From contig CAJXOR010000018.1 in NCBI GenBank assembly GCA_913057715.1, positions 1-32,165 of the forward strand: DNA of 32,165 nucleotides. The letters run 5' to 3'. A program made the translations under genes and the position numbers. This document shows positions 7,939 through 16,393 of this stretch, in pieces. The DNA is from an uncultured Moraxellaceae bacterium (GTDB taxonomy: Bacteria; Pseudomonadota; Gammaproteobacteria; Pseudomonadales; Moraxellaceae). Position 1 is the first letter of the stretch; each line of letters begins with the position of its first letter. The notes beneath the pieces were generated by a model. It was given only the letters and a program-made list of their open reading frames with translations, did not search any database and was not told where the DNA came from.

Positions 7939-8721
7939 ATGAAACTACAGATTTCTCACCAAACCAATTACGGCTACGCAGACAAAGCTCGTCACAGTGT
8001 TCAGTACCTTCGCATGACGCCATGGATCATGGAGCACCAGAAGATTGAGAACTGGAGCATCATGTTGCCATCAATCGGACACATCACCTCCGACGGTTTT
8101 AACAACACACTCACTACCTTGATTCGTTCAGAGTCACATAATTCTTTGCAAATTCAGGCAAGTGGGATCGTTGAGATCGACACCAGCACCAAAAGTCTGC
8201 CTTTGGGCTCTACCGATCCCATGGTTTATCTGTGCCCAACTCGTCTGACCACCTGTTCCGCGGAGATGCTGGATTTTGCTAAACAAGCTGGAGCCGCGCC
8301 AAATCTAAAAGCCATGCAACAGTTTGGCGCCAAACTGCTTGAACGTGTGCCCTATACGTCAGGGACGACTGGTGTGAAAACCAGCGCTGAAGACGCGTTT
8401 GTTGAGTCGAGCGGAGTTTGTCAGGATCACGCGCACATCACCATCGCGGTAGCGCGCGCTCTGGGTGTTCCGGCAAGGTATGTCTCAGGCTATCTGTACA
8501 CCACTGACGTTAATCACCTTCAGTCTCATGCTTGGGCAGAATTGTGGTTTGATGGTGCTTGGTATATGTTCGACGTCTCAAACCAGTTGTATACTCCGCA
8601 GTGTCATGTTTATGTCGCTTTTGGGCGAGATTACAACGACGCAGCACCTCTTCGAGGCACGCGTTTGGGCGGCGGCAACGAAACCATGAACTCTCAGGTC
8701 TGGGTCAATCGGATCGACTGA
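7939..8721 (+). CDS. Transglutaminase-like cysteine protease-fold protein of the Anbu operon
   Basis: Papain-like transglutaminase-fold protein. It begins with the bacterial N-terminal region found in these proteins (LQISHQTNYGYADKARHSVQYLRMTP). It then carries a full catalytic triad: Cys161 in SSGVCQDHAHI, His197 in SHAWAELWFDG and Asp212 in MFDVSNQ. The ending YVAFGRDYNDAAPLRGTRLGG is also family-typical. I prefer the ATG at 7939 (260 residues), which has AGGGG eight bases upstream; an ATG at 7933 overlaps the alpha-E stop but is too close to that site. In this gene set the enzyme is thought to hydrolyse or transfer amide bonds on the ATP-grasp product. An intrinsic terminator follows just after the stop. 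Confidence 0.9.
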   Translation: MKLQISHQTNYGYADKARHSVQYLRMTPWIMEHQKIENWSIMLPSIGHITSDGFNNTLTTLIRSESHNSLQIQASGIVEIDTSTKSLPLGSTDPMVYLCPTRLTTCSAEMLDFAKQAGAAPNLKAMQQFGAKLLERVPYTSGTTGVKTSAEDAFVESSGVCQDHAHITIAVARALGVPARYVSGYLYTTDVNHLQSHAWAELWFDGAWYMFDVSNQLYTPQCHVYVAFGRDYNDAAPLRGTRLGGGNETMNSQVWVNRID

Positions 8722-8739
8722 CATTTTTCAGGCTTTATC

Positions 8740-8766
8740 AAGAGGAGCTTGGCTCCTCTTTTTTTA
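8740..8766 (+). terminator. Intrinsic terminator inside the Anbu operon
   Basis: AAGAGGAGC and GCTCCTCTT form a perfect nine-pair stem with a TTG loop, and the 3' arm merges into a run of T bases to 8765. It lies between the transglutaminase-like gene and the Anbu gene, ending about 14 bases before the Anbu ATG. It should limit Anbu transcription relative to the three upstream genes unless Anbu has its own promoter or read-through is regulated. Confidence 0.85.
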
Positions 8767-8779
8767 TAGGATTTATCAG

Positions 8780-9586
8780 ATGACTTACTGTGTGGGTGTT
8801 CACGTTGAAGACGGACTGGTGTTTGTATCGGACACTCGAACCAATGCGGGAATCGATCATATCTCGACGTTTCGTAAGATCAACTTCTACCAAATCGAAG
8901 GTGATCGCATACTGATCCTACAAACTGCGGGGAATCTAGCGACCTCTCAGTCGGTTTTTGCAAAAATCCAGCAAGACATAACTGAGGGTGCTGAGCGCAA
9001 TCTACTCAACACTTCTACCATGCACCAAGCGGCGCTCATGGTCGGTGAATACGCCCGTGAAGTCACCCGTCATGCCCAGTCAGTGGCCGATAAGGTTAAA
9101 GGGTTCACCAGCTCGTTTATCTTGGGCGGGCAGATCAAGAACCAAGAACCTGAGCTTTATCAGATCTACACCGAAGGCAACTCGATCCACAGTACGCCTG
9201 ACACCCACTTTTTTCAGATTGGTGAAGTCAAATACGGCAAACCGATTTTGGATCGCTCATTGACCTTTGAGTCCAGCATAGAGGCAGCGCTCAAAGCGGC
9301 GCTGATCTCTTTTGATTCGACCATCCGATCCAACTTATCGGTGGGTTTCCCGCTTGATCTGATTGTTTATCACAAGGGTAGCTTGTCGATCAATGAGCCG
9401 CTCAGGATTGATCGCGACGATGAGTATATCTCGCAAATCCGTGTGATCTGGAACGAAGGCCTCAAAAAGATCCTAGATGAAGTGCCTCACGTGCCTGAGC
9501 ACTACAGCACCAGCCAAAGCCCTGACAAGCCGACTCCCAGTCAGTCTAAAACTAGCCCAGCTTCAGCTAAAAAAACCAAAGCTTAG
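8780..9586 (+). CDS. anbu: Anbu, proteasome-type (HslV-related) peptidase
   Basis: Bacterial proteasome homologue of the Anbu family, an Ntn-hydrolase fold protein related to HslV and the 20S beta subunit. After removal of Met1 the N-terminal residue would be Thr2 (MTYCVGVHVEDGLVFVSDTRT), the expected nucleophile. SDTRTNAG and the Lys in STFRKINFYQ fit the conserved Asp and Lys of the active site, and ILQTAGNLATSQSVF is a strong Anbu signature. At 268 residues it carries about 30 extra residues, a Ser/Pro/Lys-rich tail after HVPEHYSTSQ. The start has AGG nine bases upstream. It is the fourth gene of the ATP-grasp/alpha-E/transglutaminase set but is set apart by a terminator. Published Anbu proteins form open helical assemblies; native substrates are unknown to me. 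Confidence 0.93.
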   Translation: MTYCVGVHVEDGLVFVSDTRTNAGIDHISTFRKINFYQIEGDRILILQTAGNLATSQSVFAKIQQDITEGAERNLLNTSTMHQAALMVGEYAREVTRHAQSVADKVKGFTSSFILGGQIKNQEPELYQIYTEGNSIHSTPDTHFFQIGEVKYGKPILDRSLTFESSIEAALKAALISFDSTIRSNLSVGFPLDLIVYHKGSLSINEPLRIDRDDEYISQIRVIWNEGLKKILDEVPHVPEHYSTSQSPDKPTPSQSKTSPASAKKTKA

Positions 9587-9610
9587 TCAAATGCCAACCC
9601 TAGCAAGCAC

Positions 9611-10519
9611 ATGACCGAAGCCCAGCTACGCGCTTTTTGCACCGTGATGCAAGTGGGCAGCGTCTCGGCTGCTGCACAAACTCTTTTTTTGTCGCAGCCA
9701 GCAGTGACTAAGCGCCTGCAGGCACTTGAGGCGATGCTCGGGGTTACGCTGTTTGATCATATCGGGCGCAAGTTGGTGCCAACTCCCGCAGCACTCAAAT
9801 TGTTGCCAGAGGCGCGCCGCTGGCTCAGTGAGTTTTCCGCGCTCAAGCATGAGCTCAAGACCCCTGAGCTGACGCTGCAGGGAACCATCACGCTTGGCAC
9901 CTCTCACCACTTCGGTCTTCACCACTTAGCACCGGTTCTGGTTGCCTGGCAGCAGCAGCACGCTGAAGTGGAGCTAGACGTGCGCTTTGTTGACTCTGAG
10001 GAGGCGCACCTTGCTGTGCACTCAGGGCTGCTACCCATGGCATTTATGACGCTGCCAGGCGAGGCAGAGCAGCGGCGCGAGCCGGACTGCTCCTACTTAG
10101 AACTCGTGGCTGACCCGCTTTACTTTGTGGCGGCGCGTGATCATGTTTTATCTAAGAGGCAGATCGATCTGCAGCTGCTCAGTGAAACCAAGGCTCTGTT
10201 GCCAGACATGCATACCTACACCACCCGGCTGGTGCTTGAGGCCTTTGCAGGGGAACGCATCCGCTTAAGTTTGTCTAACTCAGGCAATACGCTTGAGTCG
10301 ATACGCGCGCTGGTGGGCGCTGGTCTGGGCTGGAGCGTGCTACCGCAGATTTTAATCGATGACTCTTTGGTCAAACTGGATCTCGAACAGGACCCCAAGC
10401 TCTCGCGCTCGCTTGGCATCATGCGGCACACCCAGCGCACGCTCTCCTTACTTGATCAAAGCTTTTATGAGTTTGTGACCCAGTACTTCAGACAAATGCC
10501 CGCCGTAGCCAACCACTGA
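9611..10519 (+). CDS. LysR-type transcriptional regulator, probably the leuC-linked one
   Basis: 302-residue LysR-family regulator. The winged helix-turn-helix occupies about residues 1-60 (FCTVMQVGSVSAAAQTLFL then SQPAVTKRLQALEAMLGVTL). The substrate domain starts near residue 90 with GTITLGTSHHFGLHHLAPVL and has FVDSEEAHLAVHSGLLPMA. The TSHH-GLH and DSE blocks resemble, from memory, the LysR regulator found next to leuC in many gammaproteobacteria. Here it lies 24 bases after Anbu, on the same strand, so it may also be read from the Anbu operon. I infer that it may control leuCD through the palindrome at 5485; the effector is not visible. Confidence 0.88.
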   Translation: MTEAQLRAFCTVMQVGSVSAAAQTLFLSQPAVTKRLQALEAMLGVTLFDHIGRKLVPTPAALKLLPEARRWLSEFSALKHELKTPELTLQGTITLGTSHHFGLHHLAPVLVAWQQQHAEVELDVRFVDSEEAHLAVHSGLLPMAFMTLPGEAEQRREPDCSYLELVADPLYFVAARDHVLSKRQIDLQLLSETKALLPDMHTYTTRLVLEAFAGERIRLSLSNSGNTLESIRALVGAGLGWSVLPQILIDDSLVKLDLEQDPKLSRSLGIMRHTQRTLSLLDQSFYEFVTQYFRQMPAVANH

Positions 10520-10732
10520 TAGGTCGCCCAAATCTTCTGCTTTTTTTAGAACTTAAGCTGTTTGGTTGCTTTGATTGGCTTTATTACCCAGACCTTTAAT
10601 TGAGTTAATCAAAGGGCTTAATCCCCGTTAACTGAGTCAAGGTGCGCTTTGGTTCAGGCTCTTAAAGCCGTTGCTTGGCTTGGCAGTGGGGCATTGATTA
10701 ACTACAGTGTCATGTCAAATCTCAAAGTCAGA

Positions 10733-12127
10733 TCAATTACGCCACTTGAGTTTCTCGCGCAGGCTCACCACCTCCCCGATGATGGTCAGCGTCGGCGCGG
10801 GCAACTCATGATTGGCGACTTTAACCGCGATATCACTGACTGTGCCGACCAGCACTTCTTCGTCCGGCAAAGTGCCCTTGGAGATCAGCGCGCAGGGCAT
10901 ATCGCTACGCATGCCGTGATCGATGAGCTTTTGAGTGAGCTCAGCTAGCCCGCCTAGCCCCATGTAGATCACCAGTGTCTGGCGCTCAAACACCAGCTCG
11001 CCCCATGGCAGATTTAGGGTGCCATCTTTTAAGTGACCGGTCAAAAAGCGCACGCTTTGAGCATAGTCTCGGTGAGTCAGCGGGATACCAGCATAAGCGC
11101 CGCAGCCAGCCGCCGCGGTGATACCAGGTACCACTTGAAACTTAACACCCTTAGCAAACAGCGTCTCAATCTCCTCACCGCCGCGCCCAAAGATAAAAGG
11201 ATCGCCGCCTTTGAGGCGACAAACCCGCTTACCTTGTTTGGCGTGTTCAACCAGCAGCTCGTTGATCTGAGGTTGGGGCACGGCATGATCCGCTTTGGCT
11301 TTACCCACATAGATCCGCTCAGCATCGCGGCGAACCAGATTCATGACCTCCGGGGACACCAGTCGGTCGTATAGAACCACATCGGCTTGTTGCATCAAGC
11401 GCAGCGCTTTAAAGGTAAGCAGCTCAGGATCACCAGGCCCTGCGCCAACCAAGTAAACCTCACCCTCAGGTTCGCGGAAGTCTTTGAGTAAGCCGGGCAT
11501 AAGCGCGTCAGCCTTGGCACGGTCGCCGGACAACACGGCTTGACCGGCGGGTCCTGCGTAGACATTTTCCCAAAAAACTCGGCGGATCTCAGGATCTTTG
11601 ATCGCGGCTTTAGACTCTGCCCGCCACTCACCTGAAAACTGCACCAAATCACCCATGCGTGCAGGTATGGTGGATTCAAGCTGGGTGCGCACTTGACGTG
11701 CGATCACTGGCGCGCGGCCCCCGGTGGCAATCGAGATAATCAGCGGAGATCGATCCACGATTGCTGGCACGATAAAGCGGCAGTTCGGCGGATCATCGAC
11801 CGCGTTGACCAGCAGATTCATGCGCTCGCAGTCTTTAAACACGCGGGCGTTAACGGGCTTTGAGTCGGTAGCTGCTATAACTAGGCGGTAGTTTTTAAGT
11901 TTGCGGCGCGCCAGGCGACTGAAGCGAGCCGGGTAGGCACCTTTGATGTGCTTGCCGCCGGTTTTTGTGACCAGAGCTGCCAGCTCATCGCATATATAGG
12001 GGCTCAGCACATAAATAGCGGGGCCGGTCGGCGCGATCAAGCAGGCTTTGCGGTAGGCGATGCTGCCGCCGCCGATGAGCAACACCTTTTGGTTGGTGAG
12101 TTTTAAGCCGATGGGCAAGACGTCCAA
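10733..12127 (-). CDS. cysG: CysG, trifunctional siroheme synthase
   Basis: Fusion enzyme making siroheme, the cofactor of sulfite and nitrite reductases, from uroporphyrinogen III. Residues 1-150 are the precorrin-2 dehydrogenase/ferrochelatase part, with the NAD-binding GGGSIAYRKACLI and the catalytic Asp in VNAVDDPPNCRFIVPAIVDRSPL. A dimerisation region follows. Then comes uroporphyrinogen methyltransferase from about 215, with VGAGPGDPELLTFKALRLM, LKGGDPFIFGRGGEE and VPGITAAAGCGAYAGIPLTHR. At 464 residues it has family length. The start is TTG (12127-12125) with GGAG upstream, and the first residues MDVLPIGLKL match the known N-terminus. The IATGGRAPV loop lacks the serines seen in the E. 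coli ISSSGTAPV loop. It follows serS on the same strand after 135 bases. Confidence 0.96.
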   Translation of the reverse strand: MDVLPIGLKLTNQKVLLIGGGSIAYRKACLIAPTGPAIYVLSPYICDELAALVTKTGGKHIKGAYPARFSRLARRKLKNYRLVIAATDSKPVNARVFKDCERMNLLVNAVDDPPNCRFIVPAIVDRSPLIISIATGGRAPVIARQVRTQLESTIPARMGDLVQFSGEWRAESKAAIKDPEIRRVFWENVYAGPAGQAVLSGDRAKADALMPGLLKDFREPEGEVYLVGAGPGDPELLTFKALRLMQQADVVLYDRLVSPEVMNLVRRDAERIYVGKAKADHAVPQPQINELLVEHAKQGKRVCRLKGGDPFIFGRGGEEIETLFAKGVKFQVVPGITAAAGCGAYAGIPLTHRDYAQSVRFLTGHLKDGTLNLPWGELVFERQTLVIYMGLGGLAELTQKLIDHGMRSDMPCALISKGTLPDEEVLVGTVSDIAVKVANHELPAPTLTIIGEVVSLREKLKWRN

Positions 12128-12262
12128 ACAGAACTCCGGTTGGGTTGTGAGTCAACTTAAAGCACGCGCTGTGCCAGATTGACTAAAGCGGCGCAAAACT
12201 TATGCGTTAAGTCGTATGTTTAAAGCGAGACGCTAAAGTTATACGTGTGTCGCCGCGGCAGA

Positions 12263-13522
12263 TCAACCGATATGGGTTTTACCGCCCATGTAGCTTTGCA
12301 GTTTGGCCGGGATCGCAATCTTGCCGTCTTCGGTTTGGTGGTTTTCCATGATCGCCAGTAGCGCTCGCCCAACCGCAAGGCCGCTGCCATTTAGGGTGTG
12401 CGCGAGCACAGTTTGTTTGTCCTGCTTGAAGCGCGCCTTGAGTCTGCGCGCCTGAAAGTCGCCGCAGTTAGAGCAGGAGCTGATCTCCCGGTAAGTGTTC
12501 TCACTCGGCAGCCAGACCTCAAGATCGTAGGTTTTTACCGCACTAAAGCCCATGTCCCCAGCGCAAAGCAGCATCACCCGGTATGGTAGCTCAAGCGCCT
12601 GCAAGATTCCTTCGGCCTGAGCGGTCATGACCTCAAGGAGCTGCATGGATTGATCTGGAGCGGCGATGTTGACCATCTCCACCTTTTCAAACTGGTGCTG
12701 GCGGATCAGGCCTCGAGTATCGCGGCCAGACGAGCCAGCCTCTGAGCGAAAGCAGGGCGTGTGCGCGGTGAACTTAAGCGGCAGCGAGGCTTCATCTAGC
12801 ATCTGATCGCGCACCAGATTGGTGAGCGGAACTTCAGCGGTCGGTATCAGGTAGTTGCCGTCCTCTAATTTATAGAGGTCTTCGGCAAATTTGGGCAACT
12901 GACCCGTGCCATAAAGCGAGTCACTGTTAACGATATAAGGCACATAAACTTCGGTGTAACCTTGCTCGGTGTGAAAGCTGAGCATGAACTGGATCAGTGC
13001 GCGGTGCAGCTGCGCCAGCTCACCCTTAAGCACGCTGTAGCGTGAGCCGGTGATCTGAGCGGCCACCCCAAAGTCAAGCAAGCCCAGCGCCTCGCCCAGG
13101 TCTGAGTGCTCTTTGGGAGCGAAAGTAAACTCACGTGGCTCACCAATCCGGCGAACCTCGACGTTTTCTGCTTCATCGCGCCCGGCAGGGACGCTGGCGT
13201 CGGGCAAGTTAGGCAAGCGCAGCGCCGCATCTTGGATCTCCTCCATCAACTCACGCAGCTCAGTTTCCCGCGCTTTAAGCTCATCACTCAGCGTGTTCAT
13301 CTGCGCCATGATCTCGCTTGCGTCCCCGCCGTCTCGCTTGATCTGTCCGACTTGCTTGGCGCCGGCGTTGCGTTTGGCTTGCAGCTCCTCAGTTGCTTGC
13401 TGCAGCGTCTTGCGCCTGGCTTCAGTGCCTTCCCAAAAGTCGGTATCTAGCGTCACGCCGCGCTTGGCGAGCGCTTGGCTGACAGCAGCCAAATCGTTAC
13501 GAAGGAGCTTGGGATCAATCAT
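12263..13522 (-). CDS. serS: SerS, seryl-tRNA synthetase
   Basis: Class II aminoacyl-tRNA synthetase that charges tRNA-Ser (and tRNA-Sec where present). At 419 residues it has normal length. The N-terminus [14 protein letters not shown] begins the long helical-hairpin arm (to about residue 110) that grips the tRNA variable arm. The class II motif 2 is [21 protein letters not shown], and motif 3 is [19 protein letters not shown]. The serine pocket segment [20 protein letters not shown] is present. The ribosome site before the ATG at 13522 is weak. It lies upstream of cysG, an adjacency also seen in Pseudomonas. Confidence 0.97.
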   Translation of the reverse strand: MIDPKLLRNDLAAVSQALAKRGVTLDTDFWEGTEARRKTLQQATEELQAKRNAGAKQVGQIKRDGGDASEIMAQMNTLSDELKARETELRELMEEIQDAALRLPNLPDASVPAGRDEAENVEVRRIGEPREFTFAPKEHSDLGEALGLLDFGVAAQITGSRYSVLKGELAQLHRALIQFMLSFHTEQGYTEVYVPYIVNSDSLYGTGQLPKFAEDLYKLEDGNYLIPTAEVPLTNLVRDQMLDEASLPLKFTAHTPCFRSEAGSSGRDTRGLIRQHQFEKVEMVNIAAPDQSMQLLEVMTAQAEGILQALELPYRVMLLCAGDMGFSAVKTYDLEVWLPSENTYREISSCSNCGDFQARRLKARFKQDKQTVLAHTLNGSGLAVGRALLAIMENHQTEDGKIAIPAKLQSYMGGKTHIG

Positions 13523-13774
13523 GAGTCACGGATCAGTTAAAGATTGCGCCAATCTTATCAAACCCCGCTGCTTTTGTGTGACCGTGGCCGCTTAAGAGGT
13601 GCCTAAGCTTTTAGCAAAATGTCATCAATCTCAGACTCGCCAATTGGCTTGGGCTTGACGCAGGTTGGATACGGCTAATGTGGGCATTTTGCCACTTGCT
13701 GGTTTAACACTTAAGGGTGTGAAGTCAGGCGCTATCGGTTAAAATCTGGTTTTTACGCACGCAGAATCAGTTTC

Positions 13775-14371
13775 ATGGCCAAATACGAATACACCTTGCA
13801 GCCCATTGATGCGCGGATCACCCCCGATGAGTTTCGCGCCGCGCAGATGGAGATGTTCGCCAAAACCAATCAGCCAAGCAAACAAACTTGGTTGATTTTG
13901 GCTGCGGTCGCCCTGGTGGGACTGGGCGGTGTGATTTACTTCAGCGGCATCTCAAGTGTCTTTTTCTGGCTGCTTTTGGTTGGGGTGGCGCTGTACTTTT
14001 TGGTTAAGTTTGTCGGGATCAAGTGGTATGTAAAGCGCGAGCTGGCCAAGCAAGAGATCCCCACTGAAGTTACCCAGATGAAGCTGGGCTTGCAGCCACA
14101 CGGGATCGTGATCTCCATGCCCAACTCCATGGCTGATCAGATGATGTCGGGCATGAACAAAAACCAGCGCATGATGGTGAAAAACCGCCCCATGAACGGT
14201 GATATCGCTTGGAAAAATATCTCGGATTATACCGAAACCGACAACTTCTTAGTGGTGACATTTAAGCTGCGTGGCCAAGACGGCTCTCAAGTGATCCCTA
14301 AGAGACTATCGACGCTCAACTTCCCAATCGAGCGCCTAAAGCAGCACCTTAAAGAAGACGTAAAACTCTAA
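13775..14371 (+). CDS. YcxB-like two-helix membrane protein of unknown function
   Basis: A 198-residue protein with a short cytoplasmic N-terminus (ARITPDEFRAAQMEMFAK), then two adjacent hydrophobic helices at about residues 40-58 and 62-80, followed by a soluble domain. The domain includes QPHGIVISMPNS, GDIAWKNISDYTETDNFLVVTF and VIPKRLSTLNFPIERLKQHL. This layout and the W-x-x-I-xx-Y/F-tet segment resemble the YcxB-like family (a PH-like fold after two helices). A methionine-rich stretch (SMADQMMSGMNKNQRMM) interrupts the soluble domain. It diverges from serS and is followed by a clear terminator, so it is probably a single-gene unit. Function is not known. Confidence 0.75.
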   Translation: MAKYEYTLQPIDARITPDEFRAAQMEMFAKTNQPSKQTWLILAAVALVGLGGVIYFSGISSVFFWLLLVGVALYFLVKFVGIKWYVKRELAKQEIPTEVTQMKLGLQPHGIVISMPNSMADQMMSGMNKNQRMMVKNRPMNGDIAWKNISDYTETDNFLVVTFKLRGQDGSQVIPKRLSTLNFPIERLKQHLKEDVKL

Positions 14372-14392
14372 AACCAATCAACGCCTAAAATT

Positions 14393-14418
14393 AACCGGCC
14401 AATTTGGCTGGTTTTTTT
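14393..14418 (+). terminator. Intrinsic terminator after the YcxB-like gene
   Basis: AACCGGCC pairs with GGCTGGTT (seven Watson-Crick pairs and one G-U) around AATTT, followed by seven T bases in total. It lies 22 bases after the stop codon at 14371. Confidence 0.85.
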
Positions 14419-14571
14419 ATGGATTGATTGGTTTTACTTAAGGTGGCGATCACCCGCAAAACCATACTTGCACAGAGCCTTACTCACTTTCACGGCTGAT
14501 TTGGTTATGATCGTTTCAGGGTTTGAAGATGCTTCGCCCAAAAACTTTATAAACAAAGAACAGGAGATACC

Positions 14572-15042
14572 ATGGGAAACCATATTGGCTTAAACGACGA
14601 ATACACCAAACAAATCACCGAGCATTTAAACCTGCTGCTTGCTAGTTCTCAGCAGTTCTACATGAACGTGCGCGGCTACCACTGGAACGTAACCGGTGAG
14701 CACTTTTTTGAACTGCACGTTAAATTTGAAGAGCTCTACAACGAGCTGATCTTGCAGATCGATGAGATCGCTGAGCGTATCTTGACGCTGGGTAAAACTC
14801 CGCTGCATACCTATGCTGATTACGGCGAGATCAGTGTGATCGAGCAGACCAAAGACGTCACTGGCGGCAAAGACTGCGTTAAACAGATACTTGCAGGCTT
14901 TGATCAATTGCTTGGTCTTGAGCGCAAGATCCTATCGGCTGCGAGCGAAGAGGGGGATGAGGGTACGGTCGACCAGATGACTGGCTATATCTCCGCTCAA
15001 GAAAAACACGTCTGGATGTACAGCGCCTTTTTAGGCAAATAG
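14572..15042 (+). CDS. dps: Dps-family ferritin-like DNA-protection protein
   Basis: Dodecameric mini-ferritin that oxidises and stores Fe(II), protecting DNA from peroxide. The 156-residue protein has the Dps ferroxidase signature at subunit interfaces: His37 (RGYHWNVTG), His49, Asp64 and Glu68, with the standard 12-15-4 spacing, in the two conserved helices ELHVKFEELYNELILQIDEIAERI. The sequence is closer to the Gram-positive-like and marine proteobacterial Dps group than to E. coli Dps. There is no long Lys-rich N-terminal DNA-binding tail, so direct DNA binding is doubtful. AGGAG precedes the ATG and a strong terminator follows, so it is monocistronic. Peroxide or stationary-phase control is likely for the family but I cannot point to a regulator site. 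Confidence 0.95.
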   Translation: MGNHIGLNDEYTKQITEHLNLLLASSQQFYMNVRGYHWNVTGEHFFELHVKFEELYNELILQIDEIAERILTLGKTPLHTYADYGEISVIEQTKDVTGGKDCVKQILAGFDQLLGLERKILSAASEEGDEGTVDQMTGYISAQEKHVWMYSAFLGK

Positions 15043-15054
15043 TAGATCGGTGAT

Positions 15055-15084
15055 AAAGCGCCCTAAGTGAGGGCGCTTTTTTTT
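15055..15084 (+). terminator. Intrinsic terminator after dps
   Basis: AAAGCGCCCT and AGGGCGCTTT form a perfect ten-pair stem with loop AAGTG, running into eight T bases. It begins 13 bases after the dps stop. Confidence 0.93.
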
Positions 15085-15253
15085 GGGCGCACCGACCGTG
15101 CGCAAACAGCAGCATCAAAATTTTCGATGCTCTCAGATTGGTGACATTTTGCTTCACTGCTCAGGTAATCTGCCACGCCCGTCGGTTAAAGCGCCCCTAA
15201 CGCATTGATCTGTTTAACTTAATTCGACCTAACTCAAGGATGTTCAAATTTAC

Positions 15254-16207
15254 ATGACTCAACCTGTTGATGGGGCAGAACTCAAGCGTCTAAATAAACT
15301 CTGGTCACTGGGCTTGATGGATTCTGGCACTGAAGATCGGTTTGATCGAATCACGCGCATGGCGAGGCGCTTGTTTGACTTGCCGATTGCAATGGTGGGA
15401 CTGATAGACGACGAACAACAGTGGTTTAAGTCTTCTTTGGGGGCAGATAAGGCGTCCGTGCCTAGGCATGAGGTCTTTTGCGATATCACTCTCGATCAGG
15501 ATCAGGTTTTAGTAATAGAGGACACCTTAAGTCACGACAGCTACCGACAATATGAGGTTGTTGAGGGAGATGCTGGCGTGCGGTTTTATGCCGGTTACCC
15601 GCTTAAAGTCGATGGGGAAAAGCTGGGCACCCTGTGCGTTCTCGATGTTAAACCTCGTAGCTTTAGTGACGCTGATCAACAGGCGCTTAAGGATTTGGCC
15701 GGTTTGGTTGAGGAGCAGTTGAAGCTGAGCGGCTTTGCTTTCACCGATGAGTTGACTCAGCTACTCAACCGTCGCGGCTTTGTTTCATCGGCAGCTCACT
15801 CGATGGCTCTTCTTCGGCGGTATCAAATCCAAGCTGCGCTGGTGTTTGTGGATCTGGATAATTTTAAAAGTATCAATGACACCCATGGACACGCTGAAGG
15901 TGATGCTGCCCTCAGCGCCATGGCCAGTGTGATGCAGGCCACTTTTAGAGAGTGTGATTTGCTCGCGAGATTGGGCGGTGATGAGTTTGTGGCGCTACTG
16001 CCGGCCAGTAGCGCCAAACAAGCCCAGATTGCGCTTAAAAGACTTGATGAGGCGCTAAGTGCCTATCAAACAGGTGCGGGCAAGCCTTACGGGCTTAAGT
16101 TTTCAAGTGGTATCAGTGAGTATGATCCTGAAGGGTCTGACAGTATTGCTGAGCTTTTAGAGCAAGCTGATCGACTCATGTACCAGCACAAAACCAGCAA
16201 AATTTAG
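15254..16207 (+). CDS. GAF-GGDEF diguanylate cyclase
   Basis: Cytoplasmic sensor enzyme making the second messenger cyclic di-GMP from two GTP. Residues about 20-155 form a GAF domain of the type often joined to GGDEF (MARRLFDLPIAMVGLIDDEQQWFKS, then RHEVFCDITL and YAGYPLKVDGEKLGTLCVLD). The cyclase domain starts at DELTQLLNRRGF (about 164) and has VFVDLDNFKSINDTHGHAEGD, an intact GGDEF at 241-245, and the inhibitory I-site RECD at 232-235, exactly five residues upstream. No membrane segment is visible, so the signal is probably a small cytoplasmic ligand. The AAGGA upstream is 13 bases from the ATG, rather far. The gene stands alone between dps and parC. Confidence 0.94.
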   Translation: MTQPVDGAELKRLNKLWSLGLMDSGTEDRFDRITRMARRLFDLPIAMVGLIDDEQQWFKSSLGADKASVPRHEVFCDITLDQDQVLVIEDTLSHDSYRQYEVVEGDAGVRFYAGYPLKVDGEKLGTLCVLDVKPRSFSDADQQALKDLAGLVEEQLKLSGFAFTDELTQLLNRRGFVSSAAHSMALLRRYQIQAALVFVDLDNFKSINDTHGHAEGDAALSAMASVMQATFRECDLLARLGGDEFVALLPASSAKQAQIALKRLDEALSAYQTGAGKPYGLKFSSGISEYDPEGSDSIAELLEQADRLMYQHKTSKI

Positions 16208-16393
16208 CGGGAGACAGCTCAAGCAAGATTACCCGTGGGCTGGGTTGGTAAAGATCTTTGATGGCTGCAGACAGGCGATTGGCTGAGCCCTTAGGAGTTT
16301 GGGATCTGTCAGTCAGATCGCTTAAGGTTTGCACAAGCTGCACGCTTTACGGCACACTTAAAACCGTTTCCATTTTGCTAGAGCTGAACCGCC

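Noticed and set aside
10520-10732. Search of the lysR-cysG convergent gap for a small gene or terminator
   Set aside because: Only a weak TTTGATT...AATCAAA pairing with a long loop is present, and no frame has a credible start.
15240-15257. Six-codon mini-ORF (ATG to TGA) overlapping the GGDEF start as ATGA
   Set aside because: The AAGGA directly abuts its ATG, too close for initiation, so a leader peptide is not supported.
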